Assembly: GCA_947650285.1 (NCBI GenBank)
Contig: CANTFL010001052.1
Coordinates: 1 to 64,000 of the forward strand
Reading direction: 5' to 3'
DNA length: 64,000 nt
DNA from: Hyaloperonospora brassicae
Taxonomy: Eukaryota; Oomycota; Peronosporomycetes; Peronosporales; Peronosporaceae
Shown in pieces: positions 43,935-56,226 of this stretch. Each line of letters begins with the position of its first letter. Position 1 is the stretch's first letter. A model generated the notes under the pieces. The model saw only the letters and a program-made list of their open reading frames with translations, had not been told where the DNA came from and searched no databases. The position numbers and the translations under genes were made by a program.

Positions 43935-45065
43935 ATGAACATGTTGAAAGCAGTCGATGGCGACAGCTTTCACGGAACCCGTGAAAGCTACTCTCATTTG
44001 AGCGATATCGAATGGAGTGCGATCGAACGAATGAGTTCGACCGTAGGCGAAGAAGCTATCTGGGCCATGCTATCCACAAGGATTGGAGACCAGCAACATG
44101 TCGTCATTAGCAAGGTCTTGCAACGAGAACTTGATTAGTCGCGAGCGCAGGTGACCTTGTTGCAACAACAAGATCACCAGCGGAACGAAGAACTGAGACA
44201 ATCTCAGTCCGCGCAGTCGACACGGGATCGTCGACCGGGGTCTCTAAAGCTAGAGATCTCCAAGTATCACGGAGTCGAGGACCACTCCCTGTTGAGGTGG
44301 TTCGTCGAGCTGGACGATGCCATCGAGGCCCGTCGCATCGACGATGAGCGAACGCAAGTCTCATTCGCTCAGTCTAATTTGGCAGGGGAAGCCAGGAATT
44401 GGGCCTTGAATCTCAAGTTGCACGACCCAAATGTGTTTGGGTCGTTGAGGATCTTCAAGACCCTGCTCAGCGAGACGTTTGAGCCTCCCAGGGTAGAGTT
44501 CAGGACACTATGTTAACTCCTCGGAATCAAACAGGGTAAGCGTAAGATTCACGCTTACGCTCAGCACGTACGCTACCTTGCAAGATGCATGGTAGTGAAC
44601 CCAGTGAGTGAATTTGTGTTGATCACAATATTCATTCAAGGGCTGTCCGATGGTCCCGTCAGGGACCACCTATTCCGCGGAGAGCTAAAGACGCTCTCCG
44701 AAGCAATCTTCGCTGCGGAGTAAGAATATTATAGTGTGAGACAGGCTCACGATACGTTGACCCCGCATCGTCCAGAGAGACGATTACCAGTCGGAGGTCC
44801 AGAACCAATGGACCTCTGTAATGTTGAAAGCGAGGAATTACGCTTTGCGAATGACAAGCAATCGGTGAGATGCCATCGCTGTCACAAACTGGGGCACTAC
44901 GCAAATGAATGCATTGTTCCCCACTCAGCACCTCGCGGTGCTGAGTGCAGTAAACGTTCACCAGTAAGAAGAACTGAAGGGCAAGGGTCCGATGCTGTTG
45001 CAAAGCCGCAACAGCGAGACCAACCATCAAAAATTGGTCGGATCAGTAGGGGCGGAGCGCCCTAC
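43935..45065 (+). pseudogene. Gypsy gag (broken)
   Basis: The frame starts at 43935 (MNMLKAVDGDSFHGTRES). It continues through a capsid-like region (ISKYHGVEDHSLLRWFVELD, then NLAGEARNWALNLK) to a zinc knuckle C-x2-C-x4-H-x4-C (CHRCHKLGHYANEC, about 44872-44913). In-frame stops at 44136-44138, near 44514 and near 44720 break it. Hairpins cross the coding sequence, for example 43965-43975/43979-43989 and 44922-44932/44937-44947. Confidence 0.75.
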
Positions 45066-45161
45066 TGATCCAGCAACATCAAGAGAATTTGCAAATTTCT
45101 TGACAAAAGTTGCTCCAGACACACAATCATTGTGTGTCTCTGCACCTGGTGATGACGTTTC

Positions 45162-46121
45162 GCTCATCACCTTGAAGTTTGAAGCGACAAATGATTTGTC
45201 ACTTCTTGCCCTAGTAGACTGTAAGGCGTCGAACAACTTAGTTTGACGCCAGTCACGAGAGGGTCGTACGCTCAAGTTCGTTGAGCGCGACATTCCCTCA
45301 CGAGGATGACGGTTCGCCTTGCTACAGGCGCATCGATTACCGTTAATAAACGTGTAGTAGGAATCCACCACACGTTAGAGGGCGAACAGTACGATGATGA
45401 TTTTATCGTACTGGATCTGGATGACAAATTTGATGTCATCCTGGGATTACCTTGGCCCAGAAAGTACGAGCCAAGGGTGAGCTGGCAGCATCGATACGTG
45501 AAGATGCATGCCGCTTGTTCATCAGATGGCCGTCTGATATACGTCTTGGAGCGTCCACAAGCGTGTGGATGTTCTGCGAGTGAGTGGTATGGCCTCAATT
45601 GCGGTACGGTCGTTTGCACGACTGCACAAGACGACAGTGTAGATGATCACTACACTGTGGAGCAAGCTCCCGGCGGATGTACAGAGGCACAGGTAGCGCC
45701 GGAGGTCCACCACTCGGATAATTCGAGTGGACCGGGACATGGATTCATGCCTAGCGGGCAGCATCTTAGACAAAAGAAACCTGTTGCCTTCAAAGGGAAA
45801 CATGGAAATCCTAGGTCGACTGGAGAGTCGACCGTAGGGGATCGGTGCCTGAGTGTGGTTGCACAGCCACAGTCAGAAGACGTCGAGGGAATATGTCCCC
45901 ACGTGCTTGAGGAAGGAATTCCTCAAGAGTCACTTGCTGAGGGATCAGGCCCTCAGCAACTTGTGGAAACAAGTCCCCAGGAAGAAACCGAGACGTTGAA
46001 CGTCTTGGTTAATGACGGATCAAGCGTAGGCGCTTATACGCTTGATATGATTGTGCCTCCGAAGTTAACTTCCGGAGATAACTCAGTTGCCAACGCTAAA
46101 ACCAAAACGGTTCTTGCGTGA
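45162..46121 (+). pseudogene. Gypsy aspartic protease region (broken)
   Basis: The active-site region reads ALVDCKASNNLV where the family has D-(S/C)-G-A-S. A Lys replaces the usual Gly, and a TGA follows at 45243. The fold continues in the frame from 45306, with RLATGASITVNKRV, DDDFIVLDLDDKFDVILGLP and WPRKYEP. The rest, to 46121, is a Ser/Gln/Pro-rich linker without a domain. Confidence 0.65.
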
Positions 46122-48207
46122 TCTGCGTAGTGGCAAAGTCAAGCAGATCTGCATACTCGTCACAGAGGACGAGCACGTTACTGATATTAGATCGGCAAAA
46201 ATATTTGCTGAGATCGAACGGGTTCTCAGCAGCTCATCGATGGACGAAAGCGTCATCGATGAGAAGACTCGGATTGAGAGATATGAATCTCAATCCTGGA
46301 AGTCGCTCCAGGCAAATACTTTGTGTAAGAATTTGATCGAATTCAAGGATGTATTCCCTGAATCCGTGCCATGCGAGTTGCATAAGGACAAAGGCACTCG
46401 ACACGAGATCGAGCTCAAACCGGGCTCGAAGTACTGTGTCATGAAGCAGTGGCCACTGCCTCGTGAGCAAGTACTAGCGATCGACAAGTTCTTTGCCGAT
46501 CGCTTTGCTGCGGGCCACGTGAGGGAATCGACATCCCCTCACATCTCTCCGACCTTCTGTGTGCGAAAGGCCACAGGAGGATGGCGGATAGTGCACGCGT
46601 TCAACAAGTTATATGCTGCAACGTTACCGGCTCAGACGCCGATACCGAGAAAGGACGTAATCATAGATGGTATGTCAAAGAGTACCATCTTCTCGTCCAT
46701 GGATCTGATGGACGGATTCAATCAGATCCTCATGCGTGAACGGGATGTTCCGTACACGGCAGTGAGTACCCCCAGCGGTATGTTGTGGGAGTGGCTAGTG
46801 ATGCCACAGGGGCTGAGTAAGGCCCGTGCAACATTTAACAGATGTGTTACAAATCTGTTGAGACCGGTGCGTGATATCGCACCGAGTTACTTCGACGATG
46901 TATTCGTCCATAGCCGGGCTATGGACGGAAAGACGGACGTTGAAGCTCACAGATCTCACGTTCGTCAAGTACTTCAACTTATGCGCAAGCATAAGCTGTA
47001 TGACAATCTCAAGAAGTGTATATTTGCGGCAAGCGAATTACCACTTCTTGGGTGCATCGTGGATAAACACGGCATACGCCCTGACCCCGAAAAGATCAAG
47101 GAGATCACCGACTGGCCTGTGCCAGTCGACGTCAAGGGACTTCGAAAGTTCCTTGGGCTAGCGGCGTACTTGCACAAGTACTCGCGCAATCACGCCAAAA
47201 TGACTGTTCATCTTTCTTGCTTGCTCAAGAAAAATGTCAAGTGGTCATGGAACGCTGAGTGTCAGCGTTCCTTCGAAGGTATCAAGCAAAGCTTGATGCA
47301 GTCGCCGATATTGGCGATTGCAGATCAGGACAGACCATTTCATGTGGTCTGTGACACCAGCGGTTTTGCTATCGGCTGTGCTTCAATGCAGTTCGACGCA
47401 GATGGCGCGGAGCGCGTCATCTGTTATCAGTCGCGTCAGCTGCAAGTAGCTGAGCGCAATTACCCAGTGCATGACACGGAACTCCTTGCCATGAAGTACT
47501 CACTGTCTAAGTTTCGCGTCTATCTCTTGGGAGATAGACCGTTTGTTGTCTATACGGACCATGCGTCACTACGCACGGCCGTAAACAGCCCACACCTCTC
47601 GCAAAGGATGGCTAGGTGGCTGTATTTCTTCGCGGAGTACAACTTCTCCGTGGAGTATAAGCCAGTACGACTTAATGTCGTGGCTGATGCGCCATCACGT
47701 CGACCCAATTTCGCGCCGACAACACGCGCAAACAGTGAGGCCTTGTCCACTGTTGCGACACTGTCAGTCAGTGTACCGTCATCGACTTTACTCGATGACT
47801 TGCAAGAAGCCTACGTTGAAGATAAGGATCTTCTGATATTGATGGATCTTCTAGTGAATCCAAACCGTACAGTTTTGAAAGATTTACCAGCACTTTACCG
47901 TTCCTCTTTGGATCGGTACACGACTCGCAATGGCCTGCTGTACTACACAGCAATTGCCGACGATACACCTCGTGTCGTCGTTCCCGCTCATAAAGAGTTG
48001 CGATTGCGCATCATGTATGAGTGCCACGATGCGCCATCTGGTAGTTGTCGTGGTAGGGAATCGACTTACCGTAAGGTAAGTCGTAACTTTTACTGGTCCC
48101 GCCAGTATCAGTTTGTGCGCAAGTACATTCGTTCTTGCGAAGTCTGTCAACGGGTGAAACCTAGCCCTTCATCCCGTGCACCTTTACAGCCTCTCCCGTG
48201 CTGGTAG
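46087..48207 (+). pseudogene. Gypsy RT-RNase H-integrase N-terminus
   Basis: The longest open segment of the element (706 codons). RT motifs: HEIELKPGSKY, RKATGGWRIVHAFNKL, DLMDGFNQI, MPQGLSKARATFNR and the catalytic YFDD (about 46890-46901). RNase H follows: FHVVCDTSGFAIG, RNYPVHDTELLAMKY, YTDHASLRT. The integrase zinc region ends it (YRKVSRNFYWSRQYQFVRKY then C-x2-C), with the second His of the HHCC pattern apparently lost (GSC for GH). It ends at a TAG after LPCW. No start codon is assigned, as it is normally part of a polyprotein. Confidence 0.8.
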
Positions 48208-49440
48208 TCCGTTCCAACAGACTTCTACTTCGATTTCCCCGAAGACGTTTGCAAGAATACTGGTATTTTTGTCTTCGTGAATTGTTTCAGCAAGATAGTA
48301 TATTTGCTGCTGTACTTAAGGTCGATCACAGCACACGGGTGTGCTCGTGTCTTTATCGACACAAATTTCCGACTTCACGGGTTACTCCGTGAACTCGTAT
48401 CCGACCGTAACTTTCAATTTACGGCGTAGTTTTGGCAATCCGTGTTCCGTTTACTCGGAACGCGGTTTAAGATATCGACATCAGACCATTCCGAAACAGA
48501 TGGTTAGACGGAACGTGCTAATCGTGTCCTCGAGGAGACCCTCGAGGATACGTCCACTCGTTCTCGATTTAGAGTAGATTCCTACCTCTGGTGGAATTCG
48601 CCATCAATAATTCGGTGCATGCCTCACCCCGGTCTTCGTGAATGACTTACGCCATCTACGTCTGCCCTCCCTGTCAGAGTGTGACTCTTGGTTAATGGAG
48701 GGAGGGACTCTTTCGAGCAAAAAACAGTTTCTAGCTGTTGACTCATCACGTGTCGACGCTAACGTCGTCACGTATGATGCCGATGTCGATCATGTCGACG
48801 TCGATGACGACGATCACCTCAATAATAGCGATGACGCTCTTATTAAGTCAGATGGTGACGATGATTCTCGTATCTTCAGCATCGCCAACGACTATCCCAG
48901 CGAAGATGACACCATCCTCGCTGATGACCAGAAAGAGGAAAACACTTTTTCTGAAGTTCGCACAAGGCAAACTGAACAAAACAACACCGAGTCAGCAGAA
49001 GGATTTCTGCTGGCTCGCGAAGCAGTGGTCCGTTTCGTACAGGATTTCATCGCTTACGCGGTGGGCCGTCAGAAACGAAACGCAGACAAGAATGGAAGGG
49101 TAAGTGTAAATTCATTTGTCGAAGGAGACTTAGTCTTACTATCTACGGTAAACCTACCTAGACACGTAGGTGACTAACGTGGGTAGCAGTAAGCTACTGC
49201 CCAAGTATATCGGTCCCTTTCGTGTGCTGCGCCGACAAGGCTACGCATACACGATCGAGCTGCCACGTAGGATGCGCACGTATCCTACGTTCTACGTGGT
49301 GCGTCTCCGCCCGTAATGTCAGTACGAGACTTCTTCCTACGATGAAGATAGCCCCCACGTTCAAAAACCTACATCGGGTTCTTTCGCTCGCGCTCCAGGC
49401 GCTCAACCTGATCGCGCACATCAGAGATCACTCCGTTTAA
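48208..49440 (+). pseudogene. Gypsy integrase core and C-terminus (broken)
   Basis: Fragments in shifting frames: FYFDFPEDVCKNTGIFVFVN then SKIVYL (core start, about 48220-48310), LVSDRNFQFTA (second Asp, about 48395-48428), TSDHSETDG (about 48478-48506), and far downstream VGSSKLLPKYIGPFRVLRRQ then YAYTIELPRRMRTYPTFY (GPF/Y-like region, about 49179-49300). An Asp-rich stretch (about 48760-48930) separates core and tail. At least three frameshifts or stops are present. Confidence 0.65.
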
Positions 49441-49525
49441 ACAAAGGATCCCTCAGCGAGCTGTCGCCAGCTCACCGACGAGGGATCGGACATAGCGCTC
49501 GACCTAAAGCTGCGCGATCGCGTGC

Positions 49526-50820
49526 TCAGCACGGTCCTTCGCACGCTCGGTCTCGTGATTCTTGCGTTGTTTCCGCACAGAATCGGTCAGAGCGTAGCGT
49601 CTGTCTTGCTCGTGCCTCCAAATCATCGCGCAAATTAGCAATTGCGCGAGACATCTCGTGAGAATCAAGATGGTGAGCAGAACGACTTGGAGGAGGGTTT
49701 TTTTTCTCCTCCTCCACATCCTTTGGTTGCCTCACACGGTGGTCAAAGCTTCCTTGTGGAGCGTATCTTGAACAACTGTGGCAATATAGGATCAAGGACG
49801 AGTTACCTCGTCCAGTAGCGGGGGTACCCACCCTCTTGGAACAGCTAGGAGCCTCTCTCCCAGCTGATAATGGATGAGCCCGGTCTCGTGGAGCAGTACG
49901 AAGATACGCACCCTTTGATGGAGAGCCATCGTCGTACGAACGCCCGCCGCGTTCGTAAAGGGATTGTAAGTTCTCAATCCCTTCGCGCATCTCAGACGAG
50001 ATGCGCGCCCTCCAATATGGCTGATTAAGGAGGTACGCATCCTTAGGGGCGAGAACCGAGTCACCAACACAACTCGGATACTTCTCTCCCCACGAGAGGC
50101 AAGGTAAATCTGCCCCTCGAGACGATCGGCGCAATTTGTACCGAGGACCGGTATGCGACTTCTGTTCGAACTTGCTGCGAGCAGCATCAAGTTTGTCCAG
50201 CCAAGACTGTCGACCAACAGACAACATGTTGGCGATGAATGCGTTTCAAGCCTGCGACGACGAGTGCATGTCTTTCTTCTTGTTGAAGTGGAACCATCAA
50301 TGTCCGGTAAAGACATCGATGTTAAAGTCAAGTTCAGTGCGAAAATTCTTCACACTGACGTAAAGACCATGGAGCTTTGAGAAGTCGAAGAGTAGGATCT
50401 GACAGTCCCCGGTGATATAAATATGCCACTATATCTGCTCAATCAAATTTGACATTTATGGCCTGCGCTCAGGAGCAGATCGGATAGCATCACGATCCTG
50501 CTCCTCTTGCGTGGTGCCAACGTAACCGGCACCACTATCGCGGCTACGACTACGATTACTCCGTACGGAATTATCGACACCCACATGAGGACTTACTTCC
50601 TTTTGTTGCACGCTTTCGTCATCCAAATACGAGCGCGATAGGCTCTATCCCGGTGACAAGTTTTCGAACTCGTCGAATGAACCGAGCAAATCGTACCGCA
50701 GATCTTTGTCGAGAATGCCGCGATGTGCAGCAGTCCTAGCTTCCGCGACCTTCCGGTAGGGCTTTACAGACGATTTCTAGTCGGACGGTGTGTCCGACTC
50801 GCCCGAATAGATCACGTCTA
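49526..50820 (-). pseudogene. Antisense reading frame of the Gypsy element (broken)
   Basis: On the minus strand, coding-like sequence starts with the shared motif IDVIYSGESD (about 50790-50820). It continues through KLHGLYVSVKNFRTELDFNI (about 50310-50370, stops nearby) into a 233-codon frame (50227-49526), which has MLSVGRQSWLDKLDAARSKF and a helical C-terminus (MSRAIANLRDDLEARARQTL). Nothing matches a domain I know. The same relative position and motif occur at 85-366, and a different, longer antisense ORF occurs at 33030-34055. Confidence 0.4.
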
Positions 50821-51163
50821 TGTCGGGCCCATGGTCCAATGCACTACCAGCAGCAGCAGACACTGCGGGTGAAAGAGCTGCACGTGGATGTCCACTTGCA
50901 TCTGCAACTACGGAAGTTGCAGGCTTTTTTCAGCAACAGCAGGCGAAAAACCACCTGCTGCTGTTTTTTTGCGTCCTGTTCTCCGGCTGTACGCATCCGT
51001 GCAGCCTCTACAGTCGCGGTCTTGCTCGTCATGGTCTGCGAAGTGGAAATTAGAAGGAAAAACCCAACAAGTGCTCTTCGTCCACAGAGCGACACGGCGG
51101 TAGTTAGTCTGTCACAACCAATCGTATCATTTACTAAGTGAATAATGATTAAGGGAGGGGTGA

Positions 51164-51383
51164 TGTAACGAGGTAAGCCCGTTACGCTAAAATTGATAAA
51201 AATTATCTATTTTGGGTATTCTCTATTGAAGATAATACTTAGATCAACATCACTCGAAGAGATGACATTGTCATAATATTACCATTTGGGCAATATTCGT
51301 GGGTGCTCCACTTGGTTAATGTACATGTTACATCAACCAATTTAACCACCAATCGCTACTAGACGCGCGCAATGGGTAATGAG
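51164..51383 (+). repeat. Gypsy 3' LTR, left part
   Basis: It begins TGTAACGAGG after the tract AAGGGAGGGG. It continues at 56227 after the copia insertion. It matches LTR copy B1 throughout, ending GCGCAATGGGTAATGAG as B1 reads GCGCAATGGGTGGTGAG. Confidence 0.75.
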
Positions 51384-51693
51384 TGTTGTTGAAGCCTTGT
51401 TGCGCCTTGTCCAGCGAGCGACAAACGAAAGGTACAGTCTGGTCATTAGTAGTGCGCCAATCCCATGGGTAATACCAGTAGTGTGGATTACTCATGTGCG
51501 ACTATCTGATGAGTAATGTGTATAGAGTAGATTACTCATGCGCGACTATACAACGAGTGATGCGCGTAGTGTCGATTGCTGTTGTACAGTCGAAGAATCC
51601 ATTGGGCTTAGAGTAGCAAGAAGAAGTTGCAAACTAAGGACCTAAATATATTCACTTTGCATTTGCATCTCACAACGAAAGCCTCTGACAACA
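51384..51693 (+). repeat. Copia 5' LTR
   Basis: 310 bp, about 98% identical to 55922-56226 apart from a 5-nt length difference near the start. Confidence 0.9.
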
Positions 51694-51748
51694 GGTTGTG
51701 AGCCCAAGCTCCACTGACGCTGCCCACGACACCGGTTTCGCCTACAAC

Positions 51749-54700
51749 ATGGACGCTGCCTCCGCCGCCAGCTCCCGCATCAACAAGTTTGATAAGACGA
51801 GCTTCCACACTTGTAAATTCCAAATGCAGATGGTGCTGGAGGAGCGGGACCTCTGGGAAGTGACAAGCGGGGAGATCAAGATGGAACACCTGACCTCTGC
51901 ACTGAACCAGTCAACGTTCAAGCGCAATTCACGCAAGGCGCTGGCGATCATATGTCTCGCTTTGGAAGATTCGCAGCTGCCGTTGGTCCGTTCGGCGAGT
52001 GGGGCGCATGATGCATGGTCACGAATAGAAGGGCACTAAGAGAAGAAGAGCCTTGTAAACAAGCTCTTTCTTCGTCGGTCATTCTTCACGGCAATGATGA
52101 ATGAAGGTGATTGTGTGCTGGGACACACAACAAGCTCAAGACTCTGGCGGAGCAGCTCGATGCGGTGGTCGCTCCGGTCAGCGAAGACGACTTGGTAGTT
52201 ACACTTCTCGGCATCCTAAGCGAGTCGTACCAGTTCCTGATCACGGCGTTGGAGCCACGTGCCGACTCGCTGTCGTGGGAGCTCGTGACGTCTCGGCTCC
52301 TACATGAAGACATGAATCGCAAGGAACAAGGCAGCGAAGGGGTAGATACAGCTCAAGCTTTTATGACGGGTGATAAAAAGCGCAGCGGACGGCCATTCAA
52401 GAAGACTGGCGCGTCCAACTACTGCGGCAAGATGGGTCACTAGATCGCGGAATGCTCCTCGCGATTTCAAGACAACGCGGACCGGCAGCGTCCGCAGCGT
52501 GCAAATGTGGCGCACAACCAAGATGAAAACTCGAATAATATTCTCTTTGCTGTTGGAAAAGAGAGCAACTCCAGCGTCAAGAATCCGGCATGGGTCATAG
52601 ACTCAGGTGCGACGCAGCACATGTCGTTTTCGAAGCGATTCATAGAAAATTAAAAGGCCATCGATCCGGTTAACGTTCATCTTGCAGACGACATGGTTGT
52701 GCAAGCGATTGGGAGCGGAGACATCGTGATGATGATGAAGACACCCAGTGGCGCCAAGAAAGGCGTGCTTACGAGCGTGTGGCATATCTCGGAGCTATCA
52801 CGTAACTTGTTTTCGGTCGGCAGGTTCACCAAGGATGTCGCGGCAGTGACATTTGACACGAGCACGAGTTATGCAAATTTCAAGAACCAGAAGTGGAAGA
52901 TTGGCGAACGTACTGGAAAAGGTCTCTTCAAGCTATGCATGACACCTGTGCAAGTGGAGAGCGCGTGTGTTGCAACTGAATTCAAGGATCCACAGATGAG
53001 CAAGTCGTACCTGTGGCACCTACGTCTTGTCCACATTGGCCCTGATGGACTCAACGCGGTCGTGAAGCAGAAGCTAGGTATTGGCATCGACATTGCGTCG
53101 GTGAGCAAGTGAGAGATTTGCAATGGATGTGCTCTCGGAAAGCAGACGCGGGTAGAATTATAGACAACTGCAGGTCAGCCAGCCAAGAACCTGCTTGACG
53201 TCGTGCACTCCGATGTGTGCGGACCAATGCAGACTGCGACATTCTCCGGATAACGCTACTTCGTGACGTTCATTGACGACACGTCACGTTTCTGTACGGT
53301 CTACCTGCTTCAAAACAAATCAGAAGTGCTGCACACGTTCATGAAGTTCGCGAAGCGTGCCGGGATTCAGACCGGCCGTTGCATCAAAGTAATTCGCAGC
53401 GACAACGGTGGTGAGTACGCGTCCAAAAGGTTCGTCGCATTCTGTCGTACCCACGGTATCGTACAGCGGTTCACGCCGCCTTACACGCCTCAACTGAACG
53501 GGGTAGCCGAACGGATGAACCGGACTCTGGTCAAGAGTGCTCGATGCATGATTGAGTTTGCGGGACTATCTAAACGCTACTGGGGTGAAGCAGTATCAAC
53601 GGCTGCGTTCCTACTCAATCGATGCCCAACGCGATCAACTGGTCTTGAAAAATATCCGCTTGAGGTGTGGACACAGGATAAACCGTTGTTAAAGAATCTG
53701 AAGGTATTTGGGTGCCACGCGTATGTGCACTTGCCAAAAGAGAAGAGGTCGAAGCTCGATGCACGATCGACATTGTTTCGCTTCTTGGGTTACTCGGACA
53801 ACGAAAAAGCGTATCGATTTGAAGAGATATCAAGCAGTCGCATCCTAGTAAGTCGCGACGCCTAATTAATGGAGGACACCCTTGACAGCGGAAAGTACGC
53901 AACGACAATCGACAGCAACAGTTCCGAGTATAGCATTATTGATGAAGAGAAGAGAGGTGGCGACTACACTATTCACCACAACGAAATCGACAGCGACATT
54001 ATGGGCGGGCAGGTGCCCGAGCAAGTTTCGATCCATGAGTGGCCACAATGGCAGCAAACGTATCGAGAAGGTCGACCGCCGCAACATCCGCAGCAGTATA
54101 ATGTTGATTACCCACCGAAAACAAGCGGCATCTACGAACGCTCTCACTGGAAACCTTGTCAGAACCACCAGTGCAGAAGCGCTATGGTCGCGTGGGAATT
54201 ACAAGTCAAGCGAGCACTACGCAAGTACAGGGTGACGAGTCATCACTTGAGGACGTGTCGGAGCTACTTGCGTCGATCAATGAAGAAGAAGAGGAAGAAG
54301 AAGAAGAAATTTGTGCTAACGTCGTGGATTCAGTGGGAGAAGATCCGATGGCATTCGCATAGGCGATGAAATCCGACGACGCAAGCAAATGGAGAGAAGC
54401 GTGCAATTCAGATATTCGATTGCTGTGCAAGAACAAGACGTGGGAACTCGTGCCATTGCCAAGTGGTCGCAAGGCGATCAGCAGCAAGTGGTTATTCAAC
54501 ATTGAGGAAAATGTTGACGGTCTCATCGATTTGTACAAGGCTCGCCTCGTGGCGAAAGGTTTTCTGCAGACCTATGGTGTGGACTTTGAGGAGACGTTGG
54601 CTCCGGTGGCCAAGATCGTGTCGATCCGGATAGTTCTGAGTATAGCCGCACAGCACAGCCTCGTGCTACACCAGATGGATGTTAGGACGGCATTTCTTAA

Positions 54701-55880
54701 ATGGTCTGCTTGAAGAAGAGATTTACATGAAGTAGTCCGATGGATTCGTTTATGCCGATTGTACTCACCATGTGTGCAAGCTTAAGCGTGCGTTGAACGA
54801 ACTCAAGCAGTAACCACGCATGTGAAATCAAACTATTGACGAGTTAATGCACAAGATAGGCTTTACCAAGTGCGAGATGGACCACTGCGTCTACATTAAG
54901 CGTGACAGCAAAGTCATGATGTTTGTCATTCTCTACGTTGACGACCTCATCCTTGCATGCAACGACATGGGTTTTCTTGCAGCTACCAAGAGAGCATTGA
55001 GCGAACAATTCTAGATGTCCGATCTTGGCGAGCTCAAGTACTGCCTCGGCATGGAAGTCAAGCGGGATGCAAAACCAGGGGACTTGTTGATGAAACAAAC
55101 GAAGTACATGCGCCCGATCCTGACCAAGTTCGGAATGCAAGACCCCAAACCCGTTAAGACACCGCAAGACACCGGACTCAAGTTAACAAAGAACATGTGC
55201 GAAGAAAAGTGCAAACATGAGGCCACAATGCAAGGTGTGCCGTACCGGAGTGCTGTTGGAGCCATGATATACCATATGGTTAGCACGCGTCCAGATCTAG
55301 CAGCTTCAGTGAGAGTGCTCAGCCAGTTCGCTGATGATCCGTATCCAACCCACTGGCAAGCACTTAAGCGCGTACTACGGTATCTGCAAGCGACTCCAAC
55401 ACGCGGTATTCGTTTCACCGGCGCTAATAATGGAAAGTTGATCGGCTATTCCGACGCAGAATGGGCTAGTGACATAGAAACGAGACGTAGTACCAGCGGG
55501 TACGTGTTTGTGCTCAACAACGGATGCATAATCTGGCGCAGCAAGAAGCAGCACAGCGTGGCACTCTCGTCAACTGAAGCAGAGTACATGGCGCTCTCGG
55601 AAGCAACCCAAGCGGTAGTGTGGCTCAAAACGTGTATGCGCGAACTCGGCGAAGAAGCAGGCAAAGACGCGCTAACTATATTTGAAGACAATTAAGGTTC
55701 TATTGCGCTGGCCAAGAACCCGGAGTTTTACAAGCGCACCAAGCACATCGACATCCGCTACCACTTCGTGCGTAAAAAGGTCGAGAAAAATCAAGCCATG
55801 ATACAGTACTGCCCGGCGCGAGACATGCTCGCAGATATAATGACCAAGCCAATCGCCGCCTACAATTCGACGTGTTGCGC
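51749..55880 (+). pseudogene. Copia gag-pol (broken)
   Basis: From the ATG at 51749: gag (FDKTSFHTCKFQMQMVLEER), a zinc-knuckle remnant (YCGKMGH before a TAG near 52441), protease (WVIDSGATQHMSF, about 52590-52630), a GAG-pre-integrase region, and an integrase core with the Asp of TFIDDTSR, the Asp of RSDNGGEY and the Glu of NGVAERMNRTL (53263-53865). RT follows with KARLVAKGFLQTYGVDFEET and the catalytic YVDDLILA (about 54937-54960). RNase H has SDAEWASD and [12 protein letters not shown], and the KHIDIRYHF end. About a dozen stops and frameshifts interrupt it, several explicable as CAG-to-TAG, CAA-to-TAA or TGG-to-TGA changes. Confidence 0.88.
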
Positions 55881-55921
55881 ACACGGATGGGTACTCAGGT
55901 CGCTGCCGAGTCGAGTGGGGG

Positions 55922-56226
55922 TGTTGTTGAAGATGCGCCTCGTCCAGCGAGCGACAAACGAAAGGTACAGTCTGGTCATTAGTAGTGCGCCTATCCCATG
56001 GGTAATACCAGTAGTGTGGATTACTCATGTGCGACTATCTGATGAGTAATGTGTATAGAGTAGATTACTCATGCGCGACTATACAACGAGTAATGCGCGT
56101 AGTGTCGATTACTGTTGTACAGTCGAAGAATCCATTGGGCTTAGAGTAGCAAGAAGAAGTTGCAAACTAAGGACCTAAATATATTCACTTTGCATTTGCA
56201 TCTCACAACGAAAGCCTTTGACAACA
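55922..56226 (+). repeat. Copia 3' LTR
   Basis: 305 bp, preceded by GAGTGGGGG; ends GACAACA at 56226. Confidence 0.9.

Larger units (their letters stand above)
51384..56226 (+). mobile_element. Ty1/copia retrotransposon nested in the Gypsy 3' LTR
   Basis: 4843 bp with near-identical LTRs (51384-51693 and 55922-56226). The LTRs start TGTTGTTGAAG and end GACAACA; 6 substitutions and one 5-nt indel separate them. A polypurine tract GAGTGGGGG precedes the 3' LTR. Flanking ATGAG (51379-51383) and TTGAG (56227-56231) are a 5-bp target duplication with one change. The order gag, protease, integrase, RT, RNase H is diagnostic of copia. Confidence 0.9.

Noticed and set aside
43103..51383. Whether the hairpin arrays are tRNA or miRNA precursor clusters
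   Set aside because: Stems are short and differ one from the next, none folds as a cloverleaf, and they continue through protein-coding sequence.
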